Assembly (NCBI RefSeq): GCF_026914265.1
Contig: NC_069134.1
Location: forward strand, 66,140,594 to 66,204,593
DNA from: Mya arenaria
Taxonomy: Eukaryota; Mollusca; Bivalvia; Myida; Myidae
Reading direction: 5' to 3'
Length of the DNA: 64,000 nt
Below the pieces are notes generated by a model, which did no database searches, was not told the origin of the DNA, and saw nothing but the letters and a program-made list of their open reading frames with translations. How positions within the stretch are numbered: position 1 is the first letter of the stretch; every line of letters starts with the position of its first letter. The position numbers were made by a program, and so were the translations under genes. Positions 12,780 to 24,969 of the stretch are shown here, one piece after another.

Positions 12780-13690
12780 TTACATGGAAAATTTCAACCA
12801 GAATGTTTAAGTCTAATGATAAAGGGAAATTATTTGCAAAATGCTGTTATATATCTTGGTTATTCAATTACTTTGAGTGGTTGAATACCATTCTATAAAG
12901 TCTCAATGCAATACATCGAGTAGTTGCTGAGAAATTTACCTATGTGTGCTTACACGCAAAACCTTAACCAAAATTTCTATGTCGAATAATAAAGGGCAAT
13001 TATTTGCATTAAATGAAACTAGAGCTATCGTACATGGGGAAGTTTGATGGTTGAGTACAATTGTATGAGTCTCAATGCAATACATGAAGTAGATGCTTTG
13101 ATATTTATATAATGTGTGCTTGCACACAAAACCTTAATCAGAACATCTAAGTCGAATAATAAAGGCCTATCATTTGCATTAAATGCAAAGTCAAGTAACC
13201 TTACTTGGTTAATTTATAGGTTGGATGGTTGAGCACCATTGTATCAAGTCTCAATGCAATACCTCAAGTAGCGGCTGAGATATTAACCTATGTGTGCTTG
13301 CACGCAAAACCTTAACCAGAATTTCTAAGTCGAATAATAAAGTCCTAATTTTTGGATTAAATGCAAACTAGAGTTATCTAACTTGGTCAATTCAGTAGGT
13401 TGGATTGTTGAGTACCATTGTTTCAAGTCGCTATCCAATACCTCAAGTACTTAATGAGATATTTACCTATGTGTGCTTGCACGCAAAACCTTAACCAGAA
13501 TTTCTAAGTCAAATAATAAAAGCCTATAATTTGCTTTAAATGCAAAGTAGAGTTATCTTACTTGGTTAATTAAGTAGGTTGGATGGTTGAGTACCATTGT
13601 ATTAAGTCTAAATGCGATACTTCAAGAAGTAACTGTGATATTAACGTATGTGTGCTTGCAAGCAAAACCTTAACCAAGGTGTGACGCTGA
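12780..13690. repeat. 178-bp tandem array, left arm
   Basis: Units recur at CGCAAAACCTTAACC near 12954, 13124 (variant), 13302, 13481 and 13660, a period of 170-179 bp over about five copies. Each unit also holds TCGAATAATAAAG and a GGTTGAGTACCATTGTATC-like block. Confidence 0.9.
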
Positions 13691-15459
13691 CGCCGACGCT
13701 TGGGTGAGTAGTATAGCTCTCCATATTCTTCGAATAGTTTAGCTAAAAATTGATAATATTTATGAAAATACCATCTGCATGCAGACAGAACATGGAAACA
13801 AACAACATAGCAAATGAAAAGTGTTTTGTACAAACGAGTAGTACAATGTTTTATTTACATATCAAAATCAACGTAAAGTAGTAATACATTCAGTAAATGT
13901 CTGTGTTGGAAATATGTATGTTAGCAAACTATGCATGTTTTGATGAGGTTGGCAATAAACACATGTGTAAATGCACATGAAATATGTATGAACATTATCA
14001 ACATATACACTGAAAGAACTGGTGCATAAACACTAATAACACATAAATGATTCATTCATACATGTACAAATGTATAAATGAAACATTTATGTGTTATCAG
14101 TCTTTATGCACCATTTTCAATAAAAGTTTCAGTATAAAGCAACAACTAGTACAAAAAAATGTGGACATTGCAGCATTGCTATATTATTATAGATGGCACA
14201 GTGTAATTGCAAGCATGTTTAGTTGTGGAATACGAATGCGTAGAGATGCTTATGAGTAAGAGCTGAGCATCGTTAATAAAGATTCAGTAAAATATACATC
14301 GAAATTGGCTGGTGAAATAAACAGAACATCCGAAAAGTTTATGGTCAGTTCTCGTATTCAAAACAAGTGACAGTTTGTGTGCTCCTCCTCATAATGATTT
14401 CCATGACAACAGGGCAATGGTCCATTTAGAACGTCTGAATGTTCTTCGGATAGTGATTTGAAGGCATGTTACATCACAGCTGAGTACTCAGAGCTGAGTA
14501 AATCAATACCATGGTGGCGTTGAGTTCCTGAAGGCTTCAGTTTTCTAAAAGTACATGTACCACATACATAGTCATTAATATTCATTGCATTATAGAATTA
14601 GGGAGTGACTACAACACATTTTTTTGGAACTTAATAGAAACTTCTATTTTTATTTTATGTGTGCTGAAATTTCTAAGTAGTTGTTCATTTTATATGCACA
14701 CACAAGCAGGTCTAAATGAACAAGAGACGTCATTTGAAGGTGAAATGGTGGGAACTGATTCATTTCTGAAAAATGCATGCATTTAAAGTATGATGGAAAA
14801 AGAAATGCAATGCAATGTAATGCATTCTATGAAAGTAAATAGTAAATAAAACCTGACCTGTTGGTATCTGAATTACATGCAACATGTCAACATTTAATGT
14901 TAATCAAAAATATACCAAGCCCTAACAATACATATATGACAGATAACTGTGGTTGAGCCTATTTAAGCATCATTTGTTCAGAAACAGACTTCAAAACTCT
15001 ATTTTCAGGCTAAATGCAACACATACTGAAAGTTTGGAAATGATATATTAAACAATAAATGAATGAGACAAATATTAGCACCTGTGGTATTTTCATAAAA
15101 CGCAGAAACAGCCATTTCCCTCAAATGGTAAGCTGCAAACCGTTGAAGAGCCATTATTTCCTAATGCATTGGAATAATTTGACCAAGTAAAGTTTTCCTT
15201 GTAGCTTTCAATGGTGTCTATAGAACAACACCACAAAAAATGGCCTGCCTGCTCTTTTAAGATTTTTTCTAAGCAAAATAAGGTTTTTGCACTTCTTTTG
15301 CGCTTATAGTTTTATATAAATATGAGGCCCAAGGGCCTATGCTCTGATAGCTGGGTTTGTGTGGTCAACATCACTGTTTTCGAAAAGAACCAATCCCTTA
15401 TGGGTATCTCAATACTCAAAACTTTTTGTCATGTTCGCAAGCATTTATTACACAATAAC
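13691..15459. other. Palindrome-arm sequence without gene
   Basis: Low-complexity AT-rich DNA mirrored at 28480-29690. I see no splice-bounded exon or long frame in either arm. Confidence 0.6.
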
Positions 15460-16330
15460 ATTTTTGATACTATCAAGGCCCATAATCTAATCATTTCAAG
15501 GCCCATAATCTAGGCATTCATGGGCAGATCTAGCTGGTTTTCAAAAGGATTCCACCTCTAATGGATATCCAAATACTGTACAAGTTTCATCAAGATACAA
15601 TTAAAACTGAAGACTGTATCGTGTTAACGAGCAATTGTTTACTGACATATATACCGATTTTTTTAACTATCAAGGCCCATAATCTAGGCATGCATGGGCG
15701 GATCTGGCTGGTTTTCCAAAGGAACCGAGCTCATATGGATATGTAGATACTGTACAAGTTTCATCGAGATACAATCAAAACTATAGGCTGTATCTTGTTA
15801 ACGAGCAATTGTTTGCTGACAAACTGATTTTTTTTATACTATCAAGGCCCATAATCTAGGCATGCATGGGCGGATCTGGCTGAAAGGAACTGAGCTCTTA
15901 TGGATATGTAGATACTGTACAAGTTTCGTCGAGATACAATCCACTGAAGGCTGTATCGTGTTAACGAGTAATTATTTACCGACACGCTGATTTTTTTATA
16001 CTATCAAGGGCCATAATCTTGGCATGCATGCGCGGGTTTGGCTGGTTTTCGAAAGGAACCGAGCTCTTATGGATATGTAGACACTGTACAAGTTTCACTA
16101 AGATACAATCAATACTGAAGGCTGAATCGTGTTAACGAGCATTTGTTTACAGGATTTGTATACTATCAAGGCCCATAATCTAGGCATGCATGGTCGGATT
16201 TGGCTGGTTTTCGAAAGGAACCGAGCTCTTATCGATATGTAGATACTGTACAAGTTTCATCGAGATACAATCAAAACTGAAGGCTGTATCGTGTCAACAT
16301 GAATTGTTTACAGATGCACGGACGCACATA
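15460..16330. repeat. About 165-bp tandem array, left arm
   Basis: The block ATCAAGGCCCATAATCTAGG starts near 15473, 15669, 15841, 16001 and 16167. Each copy is followed by a TGGCTGGTTTTC block and TACAAGTTTCATCGAGATAC. There are about five copies; the right arm has about three (28020-28480). Confidence 0.88.
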
Positions 16331-18870
16331 TTACGTACAAATTACATTCGCATAAGCTCTTCTGGCCTTTGGCCAGTAGAGCTAAAAATGACATAGAGCC
16401 AAACTGAAATGCTTCAACTTGTCAAAATTTTGCTTTTCTTATCCACTTATTATAGTTATATACAAAGTAACAGAACTGTTCAGTTTAACAAAAGAAATTT
16501 AGTGATAATGTGTTTATAGACAGTCTAAACACCACTTCATGTAAAATTGTTTGCTTCCGGGACAAATGGCACAACAAAAGAAATGGCAAGAAAACACCAA
16601 AAGTGAAAGATTCATGACAACTGCTAGTGTTTTCATGTATGAGGTGGCTACATGATGTAGAAAATGCAGAGATATCATCAACATGCCCATTTTTATTTTA
16701 ATTTTACTTTAAGTATCTGTTTTGAAGGCTAGATTTGGCATTAAGAGGACAGCACTTCACCAATGTCTATAAGTTGCTTATTTACACCTGATTTGCTATA
16801 AATCTCACTCATTTGATCATTTACACAATAACAATTACTACAGAGTTGACTTACATCTTCATTCTTCTGAAATATTGGATTCAGAGCTGCATCTCCTGGA
16901 TTCAGATTGCAGGACTACTGCCGGGAGGAAATAGGCGCAGCTAACTGGAGTTTATTAGCACATCATGATCTGCAAGCAAGACACAAAAGCAATGTTTTAC
17001 ACTTATAAAACTATCTGCCAATACTGTTAAAGTTTGAAAAAGGCATGTAAACACTCATTTGAGGCATACACGTCAACCTTTTATGTGGTCATAAATATGA
17101 TAAATATGCAGAAAAGCTCATGAATTGAAAGATTTTCAGGACAAATTTTATGAAATATATAGTCTTTTGGACATTTTGCTTTCAATTTTTAACAATTCAA
17201 CGGTTAATCTCATCTTATTGAGTACCCAGATGCATTTTGAAAGCATTAAAACCAGACATGCTTAGAATTTCTTCTTACTTGGAGACGGTATTCCTTTCTC
17301 TGAAATCCTTGCTGAGAGCCGGTATGTAAAAATCACATGAAACCACATTTTTACCAGCACTGGTTCTTGTCCTTGAAAATTCCCCTGTGGCTACAGCAAC
17401 CAGGCTGGCTATTGAAATAAACAATACATTAGGGTTTTAAGACATTAATAATGTATTAATTTAAGGTTGTTTTTTTAATGCATGAAGGGAAAAGGCTCTA
17501 ATCTTGATGAAAGCGGCTCACTTTTTATTTCTTTTGCCTTGAGAAATGTCAAGTTTTTCAGTGTATAAACTGAATAAATAAATAAATAAATAAATATATA
17601 TGAATGATTGATAGAATGAATTAATGAATTAATGAAAGGTGGCATTATTTCTTTAAAATAGGGATCTCATTGTGTTGTTGTGATTGTTGAAGTAGATGTT
17701 TTCTTGTCCATAAGCTCAAAATCATATGCACACTAAATAAAACATCATTCTGCATCAAATGTGCAGTAAATTTTGTTTAATTGCTTATAGAATTTTAAAT
17801 AAATGTAATGTCTGCTTAAAAGAGCAAACAAAATGTGCGAATAGATGCACTATTCAGACCAAAGACTAATACAAGTCAGCAGTTTCATTAGAAAAAAATA
17901 TTATTATCAAAGCCGCACAAGAAATGATCGACAAACAACATGAAAGAAATTCATTTAGGAATGGAACAAACAGTATCAATGGGCTTATATGACCCGAACT
18001 TACTCACTTTATACTTCAGTTTGGATACAATTTTCCATTATATGACCTACTCACAAATTACATCATGTCGACATGTTGGCATACACCAAATACAGCTCGG
18101 CCGGGTGGGCAGCTCGACGGGCGGGCTGTCTGGCTGGTTATTTACAGTTCCTCCCGAGTCTGTTTAAAATATTGAGAAAGGAAAATAAATAAATCAACAA
18201 CACCTACCCTAACATACAATCATTGACGCCCTTATAGCCTATACAACATACTCAATTAACACATATCTGGCATACCAGTTTAAATTGATGGGTTCGTTCA
18301 ACTTTTAAGTTTTCCTCTACGACCAAAAGCTGCTCATGATAGGTGCGATGAAGCCAACACTTGAAGATGAACCCAATATCACGTTTCAGTCAGAAAACTA
18401 CTGATGTAACCTAAATCTGTCATTTTTCTTGGGCTTTATTTTATATAAACACGTCTTTATTACATACTGTAAACATATTTGAGAACGAAACGGTACAAAA
18501 CTGGGGACGAACACAAACTTTGTGAAAAAACATGTTTTTTTTTACAAATATTTAAAGAATAGACATAAAATGTATTCATTCTTAATGTTTACAGCTATTT
18601 ACACAAGGTGTACTTGCAGTTTGAAGCTGTCAGCAACTGTTTCATGCATTAATCATCAAACATCTGACTAAGTGAAAACTGTAGTTTCACTTCGCGGCAG
18701 CCATTTTGGATTTTTGTTTACATTTTGGCAAAGTCTATAAATGGTCTAAGAACGTTCAAAGTCCAGTTGTTTTCGTATCAAAAGTGATAAAAAAAACTAT
18801 AAGAGACCCCTCCCATGCTTAAATGCAAACCAAATAATCCTTTGTACTTGCCTTAAAACATGAAAAAAAC
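16331..18870. other. Palindrome-arm sequence without gene
   Basis: Mirrored at 25825-28020. An (AATA)n run lies near 17572-17595. A GCAGCCATTTTGG motif at 18697-18709 (reverse complement is YY1-like) is conserved in the other arm at 25974-25986. No coding exon was recognised. Confidence 0.55.
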
Positions 18871-21205
18871 ATGTTCGTGAAGTTGGCAGCCCAGCAGCCC
18901 AGCAGCGTGAAGTCAGCAGCCCAGCAGACTGGCAGCCTAGCAGCGTGAAGTTGAAAAGTGGAGTAAAGTGATGTTTTTAGTTCACACGAAAAGAATAGTG
19001 TAACTGTTTTTAAATGATTCATTTGAGCATTTTTGCGTCATTTAAAGGGGTGTTTTGCAAACGAACTTTTGTGAATGTTTTGTTTTCATTTTTTCGGCTT
19101 TGAAAACATGAATTTCTGAATTTTCCGTGTTGTTAGAAAAGACAATATTCAGCATATAACGCTCTGATGCGTAGTGTGGTAATGGGAAACTAAATTACAG
19201 CTTAAATGGCAAAATGAAGTGTTTTGAATTTGAAGACGCGCTTTTTTCTTACAAAAACGACGGGAAACTTCGCACGATTTCGTCTTAGCAGAGCGATAAA
19301 AATCGAGTGAAATTCTAGCAAGAATACGTTAAATAATTAGTGTTCTGTAACATTTTACATATTATCTTTGCTTTAAAGTCATTAAACTTGGAATCATCCG
19401 AACGTTACACATAGTTAAAGCCTTGTATCCAGCCCGTGTAAAAATATCGTTATACGCTTCAGGCTGCCCGGGGCTGCTGGGGGCTGCCAGACAACTAAAG
19501 TCGAAAAGTGGAGTAAAGTGATGTTTTTAGTTCACACAAAAAGAATAGTGTTATTGTTTTTAAATGATTCAATTGAGCATTTTTGCGTCAATTAAAGGGG
19601 TGTTTTGCAAACGAACTTTTGTGAATGTTTTTTTTTTCATTTTTTCGGCTTTGAAAACATGAATTTCTGAATTTTCCGTGTTGTTAGAAAAAACAATATT
19701 CAGCATATAACGCTCTGATGCGTAGTGTGGTAAGGGGAAACTAAATTACAGCTCAAATGGCAAAATGAAGTGTTTTGAATTTGAAGACGCGCTTTTTTCT
19801 TACAAAAACGACGGGAAACTTCGCACGATTTCGTCTTAGCAGAGCGATAAAAATCGAGTGAAATTCTAGCAAGAATACGTTAAATAATTAGTGTTCTGTA
19901 ACATTTTACATCTTATCTTTGCTTAAAGTCATCAAACTTGGAATCATCCGAACGTTACACATCGTTAAAGCCTTGTATCCAGCCCGTGTAAAAATATCGT
20001 TATACGCTTCAGGCTGTCCGGGGCTGCTGGGGGCTGCCAGAAAACTAAAGTCGAAAAGTGGAGTAAAGTGTTTAGTTCACACAAAAAATAGTTTTAATGT
20101 TGAAAAGTGTTCATTTTAGTATTTTGCGTCATTTAAAGAGTGCTTTGTAAACGAACTATTGTGAATGATTTTTTTTTTCATTTTTTTCGGCTTTGAAAAC
20201 ATGAATTTCTGAATTTTCCGTATTGTTAAGTTATTAAACTTGTTAATATTCGAACGTTTCAGAAGTAAAATACCATAAAACGCCCGGGGCTGCCCGGGGC
20301 TGCCCGGGGCTGCTCGGGGCTGCCGGAAAACTAAAATTGAAAAGTTGAGTAAAGTGATGTTTTAAGTTCACACTCAAAGAACAGTGTAAATGTTGAAAAA
20401 GTATTCATTTTAGTATTTTCGTCATTTAAAGGGTGTTTTGCAAACGAATTATTGTGAATGATTTTTTTTTTTCATTTTTCATATACTAGAAGCCATGTAT
20501 CCAGCACGAGTAAAAATAATATAAAACGCCTGGGGCTGCCCGGGGCTGTCAGACGCGTGAAATTAAAAAGTGGAGTAAAGTGATTTCTTTAGTTCACAAA
20601 AAAGGAATAGTGTACATGTTTTTAAATGATTCATTTTAGTATTTTTGCTTCAGTTTAAGGTGTGTTTTGCAAACCAGTGAATGATTTTTTTCATTTTTTT
20701 ATGTATTTTTTTGGCTTTGAAAACTGGAAACCGACGGGAAACTTCACACGAGTTCGTCTTAGCATAGCTGCTTATCTGCCCAGCTGCTTAGCTTTTGACT
20801 TCACGCCGTCAGTCTTCAAGACTGCTAACTCACGCTGCTATGCTGCTAGTCTGCTAGGCTGCTGACTTCACGCTGCTAGGCTGTCAGTCTGCTGGGCTGC
20901 TGACTTAACGCTGCTAGGCTGCCAGTCTGCAGGGCTGCTGACTTCACGCTGCTGGGCTGCTGGGCCGCTGACTTCACGCTTCTAGGCTGTCAGTCTGCTG
21001 GGCTGCTGACTTCACGCTGCTGGGCTGCCAGTCTGCCGGGCTGCTGGCTTCAAGTTGCTGGGCTGCTGACTTCACTCTGCTAGGCTGTCAGTCTGCTGGG
21101 CTGCTGACTTCACGCTGCTGGGCTGCCAGTCTGCTGGGCTGCTGACTTCACGCTGCTGGGCTGCTGGGCTGCCAGTCTGCCAACTTCTGAACTTCTGATG
21201 AATAT
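18871..21205. mobile_element. Fold-back-like insert with GC-rich modular ends
   Basis: This insert is absent from the right arm. Its left end (18871-18950) is built of modules such as CAGCAGCCCAGCAG and GCGTGAAGT. The right end (20765-21190) holds many inverted copies such as GCTGACTTCACGCTGCTGGG. The interior has about five tandem units sharing GTGGAGTAAAGTGATGTTTT. The first two repeats are about 550 bp apart and the later ones shorten to about 290 and 225 bp. There is no transposase frame. The structure resembles Foldback/Galileo-type elements; the family is not identified. Confidence 0.75.
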
Positions 21206-21984
21206 TTCATCATCTAATTTTAACTATAAATAGCCACATGGTTCTCCGCAAATGTTGATATATGTGTTTTAAAGGGTGTATAAAACCGGTACCAGCATTT
21301 GGTCGCCTTCCGTGGAAAATTAATATTCATGAGATTCATAAGGGGAGATTGCTACAATCGACTTGGCATCACTACAGTACATTCATACAACTACATAGTG
21401 GGTCACCTAAGGTCACGAAACTGTGTGAGCCACGAACGGCACGAATGCATAAACTAACGAAAAGCATAATATACGTCATCAAAAATAGCTAGATGAACTA
21501 CACAAATTCACATCCTAATCTAAACAAACTAAATAATAGAATAAACACGCAGGTTTATGATTAAGGCCTCTCAATTAATGTAGGTCACGCACATAAACAA
21601 CGCACATTGACAGGTAAATATATGTACAGTGTAAATATTGAAGCAATTTCAATAACTGTCATGCCACGCACACGTAGAGCCGTTCATGTGTAACAATCTG
21701 ATTATAAAATACTTACAATACACATTTATTCCAGCTGAAGTCCATGAGACACTCTTAGGCAGTGCGCTTACAAAATGGCGACGATCGAAAAGTGAAATGA
21801 CTATAATCCATGCTAAATACAAGCGGAGTAATCTGTATTATATACTTTATCGATATACGGTTTCAAAAAAGCATTCACTTCGTTCAGATAATTTGTTTAT
21901 TGATCAGTAAAATAGCGTTTTAATATCCTTTCATTTTTAAGGAAATTTTAAAATTGTTTGGAATCGATTAATCAATTATGGTAA
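21206..21984. other. Palindrome-arm inner segment with ATGGCG motif
   Basis: Mirrored at 24970-25750. It includes AAAATGGCGACGATCGAAAA at 21773, which reads Met-Ala-Thr-Ile-Glu-Lys-stop. The same short start-like motif occurs at the start of the nuclease cassette gene (30288). No longer gene is present. Confidence 0.5.
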
Positions 21985-24969
21985 TGTAAAACAAACAATA
22001 CGTAGTTTGAACCCGTAAACTGTTAATTAAGTTAAACCATTTTTCGCGTAGATACTACTAATATATCAACTTTCGATTACAGTTATAAAAAAGTATATAA
22101 TTATGTAAATTAACGGAAATCCATTATTGTATCATATTCGTATGCCCCTACCCGCGAAAAAGAGCTATACCGAAAATCCTACGGATGATAACATAATGGT
22201 AAACCAGGGACTGTCTTACATGTGTTTTAACCTTTCAAACGGAAATACGGCTTAAGCAAAAATCGATTCGGGCAACTTACACTTTGCCTGTGAAGTTATC
22301 AGAACAAACATGCCCTCCGTATGTTAACCCTGAACGTATATATATATATTTCATTTCACGAAATCTTAATATTTTAACTATGAATGGCTGAAAAATAGAA
22401 AAACGGCTGGAAGGCCAATATGGTGCTACCAATGTACCCTTAGCATTGGACTGCTTTAAGAAATGTAAAGCCCCGGAAATCAAATACACTGGAGGAACTA
22501 ACCAATTATTTTCATTATCCCAAGCATATATGCTTCCCAGTGTAAGTAACAACGAATTTAAGCCTGGTCATTTAGTGTTGAACGAATGCCGAATCTATCT
22601 GCATTATGTGGCCCCTACATCTCTTCTAAATATGAAAAAAATCTGGTGATACATCGTAATCGTCGTAATCGATTATTCTACGAAAACTATCAGCAATACA
22701 GTTCATGTCTTTTGCAGTCGGCAAAGCATTATACAAATAGCCTAAGCTCGCAGAGCTTTCATAAAGAAATATAATAGATGTAAAATGGCTAGGGAAATAG
22801 AATGTACAGGTACGATGACATAAGTAGTCCCAACATACATTACAAAGACGGTATAAAGTATTATATTAATACTAAAACGATAAGTTTAAGATCAATTACT
22901 TAAGACATATGATTTATGTATAATGGAAAACATAAAAACTCCTTTATTAAAAATAAAGTGGAGAAATAAAAACAACAAAACAAAAACAACAAAAACAACA
23001 ACAGCAACAACAACAACATATTATAACCTGCGAAAAGGAAATAATTATCGCTAATAAACTTATGGTAAAATGTATTTTATCCCATTCACATTTTAGATAC
23101 AGTAATTGACTAGCTAAATATAATTTCCACGCTTCAAAATTATCAATATTTCTACTGTATTGTTAAAAAACCCGTTTGGTTACGGCGGGAAATGTTTTAG
23201 GCGGAAAATGTACTCGTGCTCGGAGTTTTAATGAGCCTACGGGGCATTGACCAATGTTGAATGTTTTATTTCGCAGCTTGATAGTTACTTGTATAACATT
23301 AAAACTATGTCGGAAAACGAACATGATTTAAAAGATAAGGTTGGTGAAGAAATAAAAGAATATTTTGATGGTCAATTTTCTGCTTTAAAGAGGAATTTTC
23401 AGGAGTTGGCGGCGGAGAACGTGAGGATAAATGTCAGAACAGATTGTTCAATTGTTCATTGAAGTCTTTGTCAAACAGATTTCTTTTCAATTCTGAAGTT
23501 TAAGACATTTTTGACTACGCCACTAAGGTACGAAAAAAGAGCATGAGAATTTACCATAGACATCTTAAGACGTTGCACATATGATACATACTGAATGAAA
23601 AATATATATTCAATAAAATGCTTAGTACTTAGTAAAACCTGCTCTTAAGCTATGCATTAGCGCTATCCGGAATTAATAAAACACTGCCAAGGCAAGGGAG
23701 AGAACCACCCAATACCATTCTATTGTCGTGCAGGAGTTTACATGCATGTTATGTATTCACTCGTTTTATTAACCATTATTTTATTAAAACATTTTACGTT
23801 TGTTATAAAAAGTTTAAATAAATAAGATAATTATGCTTTTTTCTTAATCTTTTTTTTGAAATTATTTTGAGGTAAAGGGAAATGCTCAGCTTCTTATACT
23901 GCATGTTATACCATTTTCAGGTTTTTTTATGAATTTACTAAGATATAAATAGTGTAACTAAAAAACATCGAAGTTGAAATATCCATATTATTCAGGCGGA
24001 TACCGTCGGTTTCACTCTGCAATCACCAGGGCTGAATATAACCTGCCTCTCAAACTGAAGCTGGTACCCAGAACAAAATTCTGTTTGTGATATCCATGAC
24101 TTTCAAACAACCAGTATCCAACGGTTGCTTCGTTTAAATACAGCAAGGGCATGTGATAGCGACGATGGACAATAAGCACATTTACGGATCTCAGTCAGCC
24201 ATGCAGTGTCTGCCTGACCATCTGATAAAATCTTGACCAACAATAAGATGATGCTTATGCTGCAGTCATGATATTGGTAAATTAAAAGTTATTAAATTTA
24301 AACACGTATGATCATCTGATTGTTAGTTCAGGACGTCGCAAATGTAAAACGTAGACGTCATTGGATATCTACGAAAATATATGAACAAATATTGGAGCGG
24401 AGTTATATTGCCGTGCTTCTGGAGATAATTGCATGTATTTTTGCATACTACAAGAAAAATCTAGTGACATTTCAAATAAAGCGATATCTTTTCCATAAGG
24501 TTAGACTCTTGAATATAATGTGTAAAGGATATAAACTATATTTACCTCGTTATCGATACTAGATGAAAACGATGTCAGTTCGCACCTTTAACTGACTTTT
24601 GACGGGATTGTCCAAGTCGTTCCGGACACAGCAAACCAATAAATACTCAACACCTACCGGTTTTCGAACGGGGGCCCTTCAGGGCCACGTTCATAGTAGG
24701 CACATCAGATCGTTACTACAAATGATTACACGGTGATTCGGTCGAAATAATGCGCTCATTGAATGCTTGAATACACATGACATCTTTTAACTTCAACAAA
24801 ACTGAATTGATGTATAGTAATGTACACTTGAACTCGTACATTTTGCATATTCCTGAAAATGCAGCTTAAAAAAATCACAAAATGAAGACAACATATTTAT
24901 ACGCAACCGCTCGAAAACGGCGAAAAACTAAGTGTATTGTTACAGGTGTGAGTCGGTTATAAGAAGTAG
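21985..24969. other. Unique spacer between palindrome arms
   Basis: About 3 kb without a mirror copy. It holds one convincing exon-like segment (23277-23420) and a CAA-rich stretch at 22970-23020. A weaker acceptor-preceded frame lies at 24333-24420. The remainder is AT-rich and featureless. Confidence 0.7.
23277..23420 (+). CDS. Candidate first coding exon, coiled-coil N-terminus
   Basis: An acceptor-like TTTTATTTCGCAG precedes 23277, and a donor GTGAGG follows 23420. An ATG at 23307 opens 38 codons ending exactly at the donor (phase 0). The peptide is charged and helix-prone (contains KVGEEIKEYF and LKRNFQELAAEN), which suggests a coiled coil. No matching downstream exon was found with confidence before 24970. 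It may be the start of the palindrome's own gene or a remnant of another repeat family. The function is unknown. Confidence 0.45.

Larger units (their letters stand above)
12233..21984 (+). repeat. Left arm of giant inverted repeat
   Basis: Read forward, this arm matches the reverse complement of 24970-33800. The outer end is AATGATGACAGGAATTTC at 12233, mirrored at 33800. The inner end is AATCAATTATGGTAA at 21984, mirrored at 24970. A hand comparison of 13845-13990 with 29440-29555 found about four differences in 125 bases. The arm contains tandem arrays (178-bp and about 165-bp units) and a 2.3-kb insert at 18871-21205 that the other arm lacks. I see no long gene in it. Confidence 0.93.

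Noticed and set aside
24317..24562. 81-codon frame in the palindrome core
   Set aside because: An acceptor-like site precedes it, but the frame soon becomes AT-driven and has no donor or domain.
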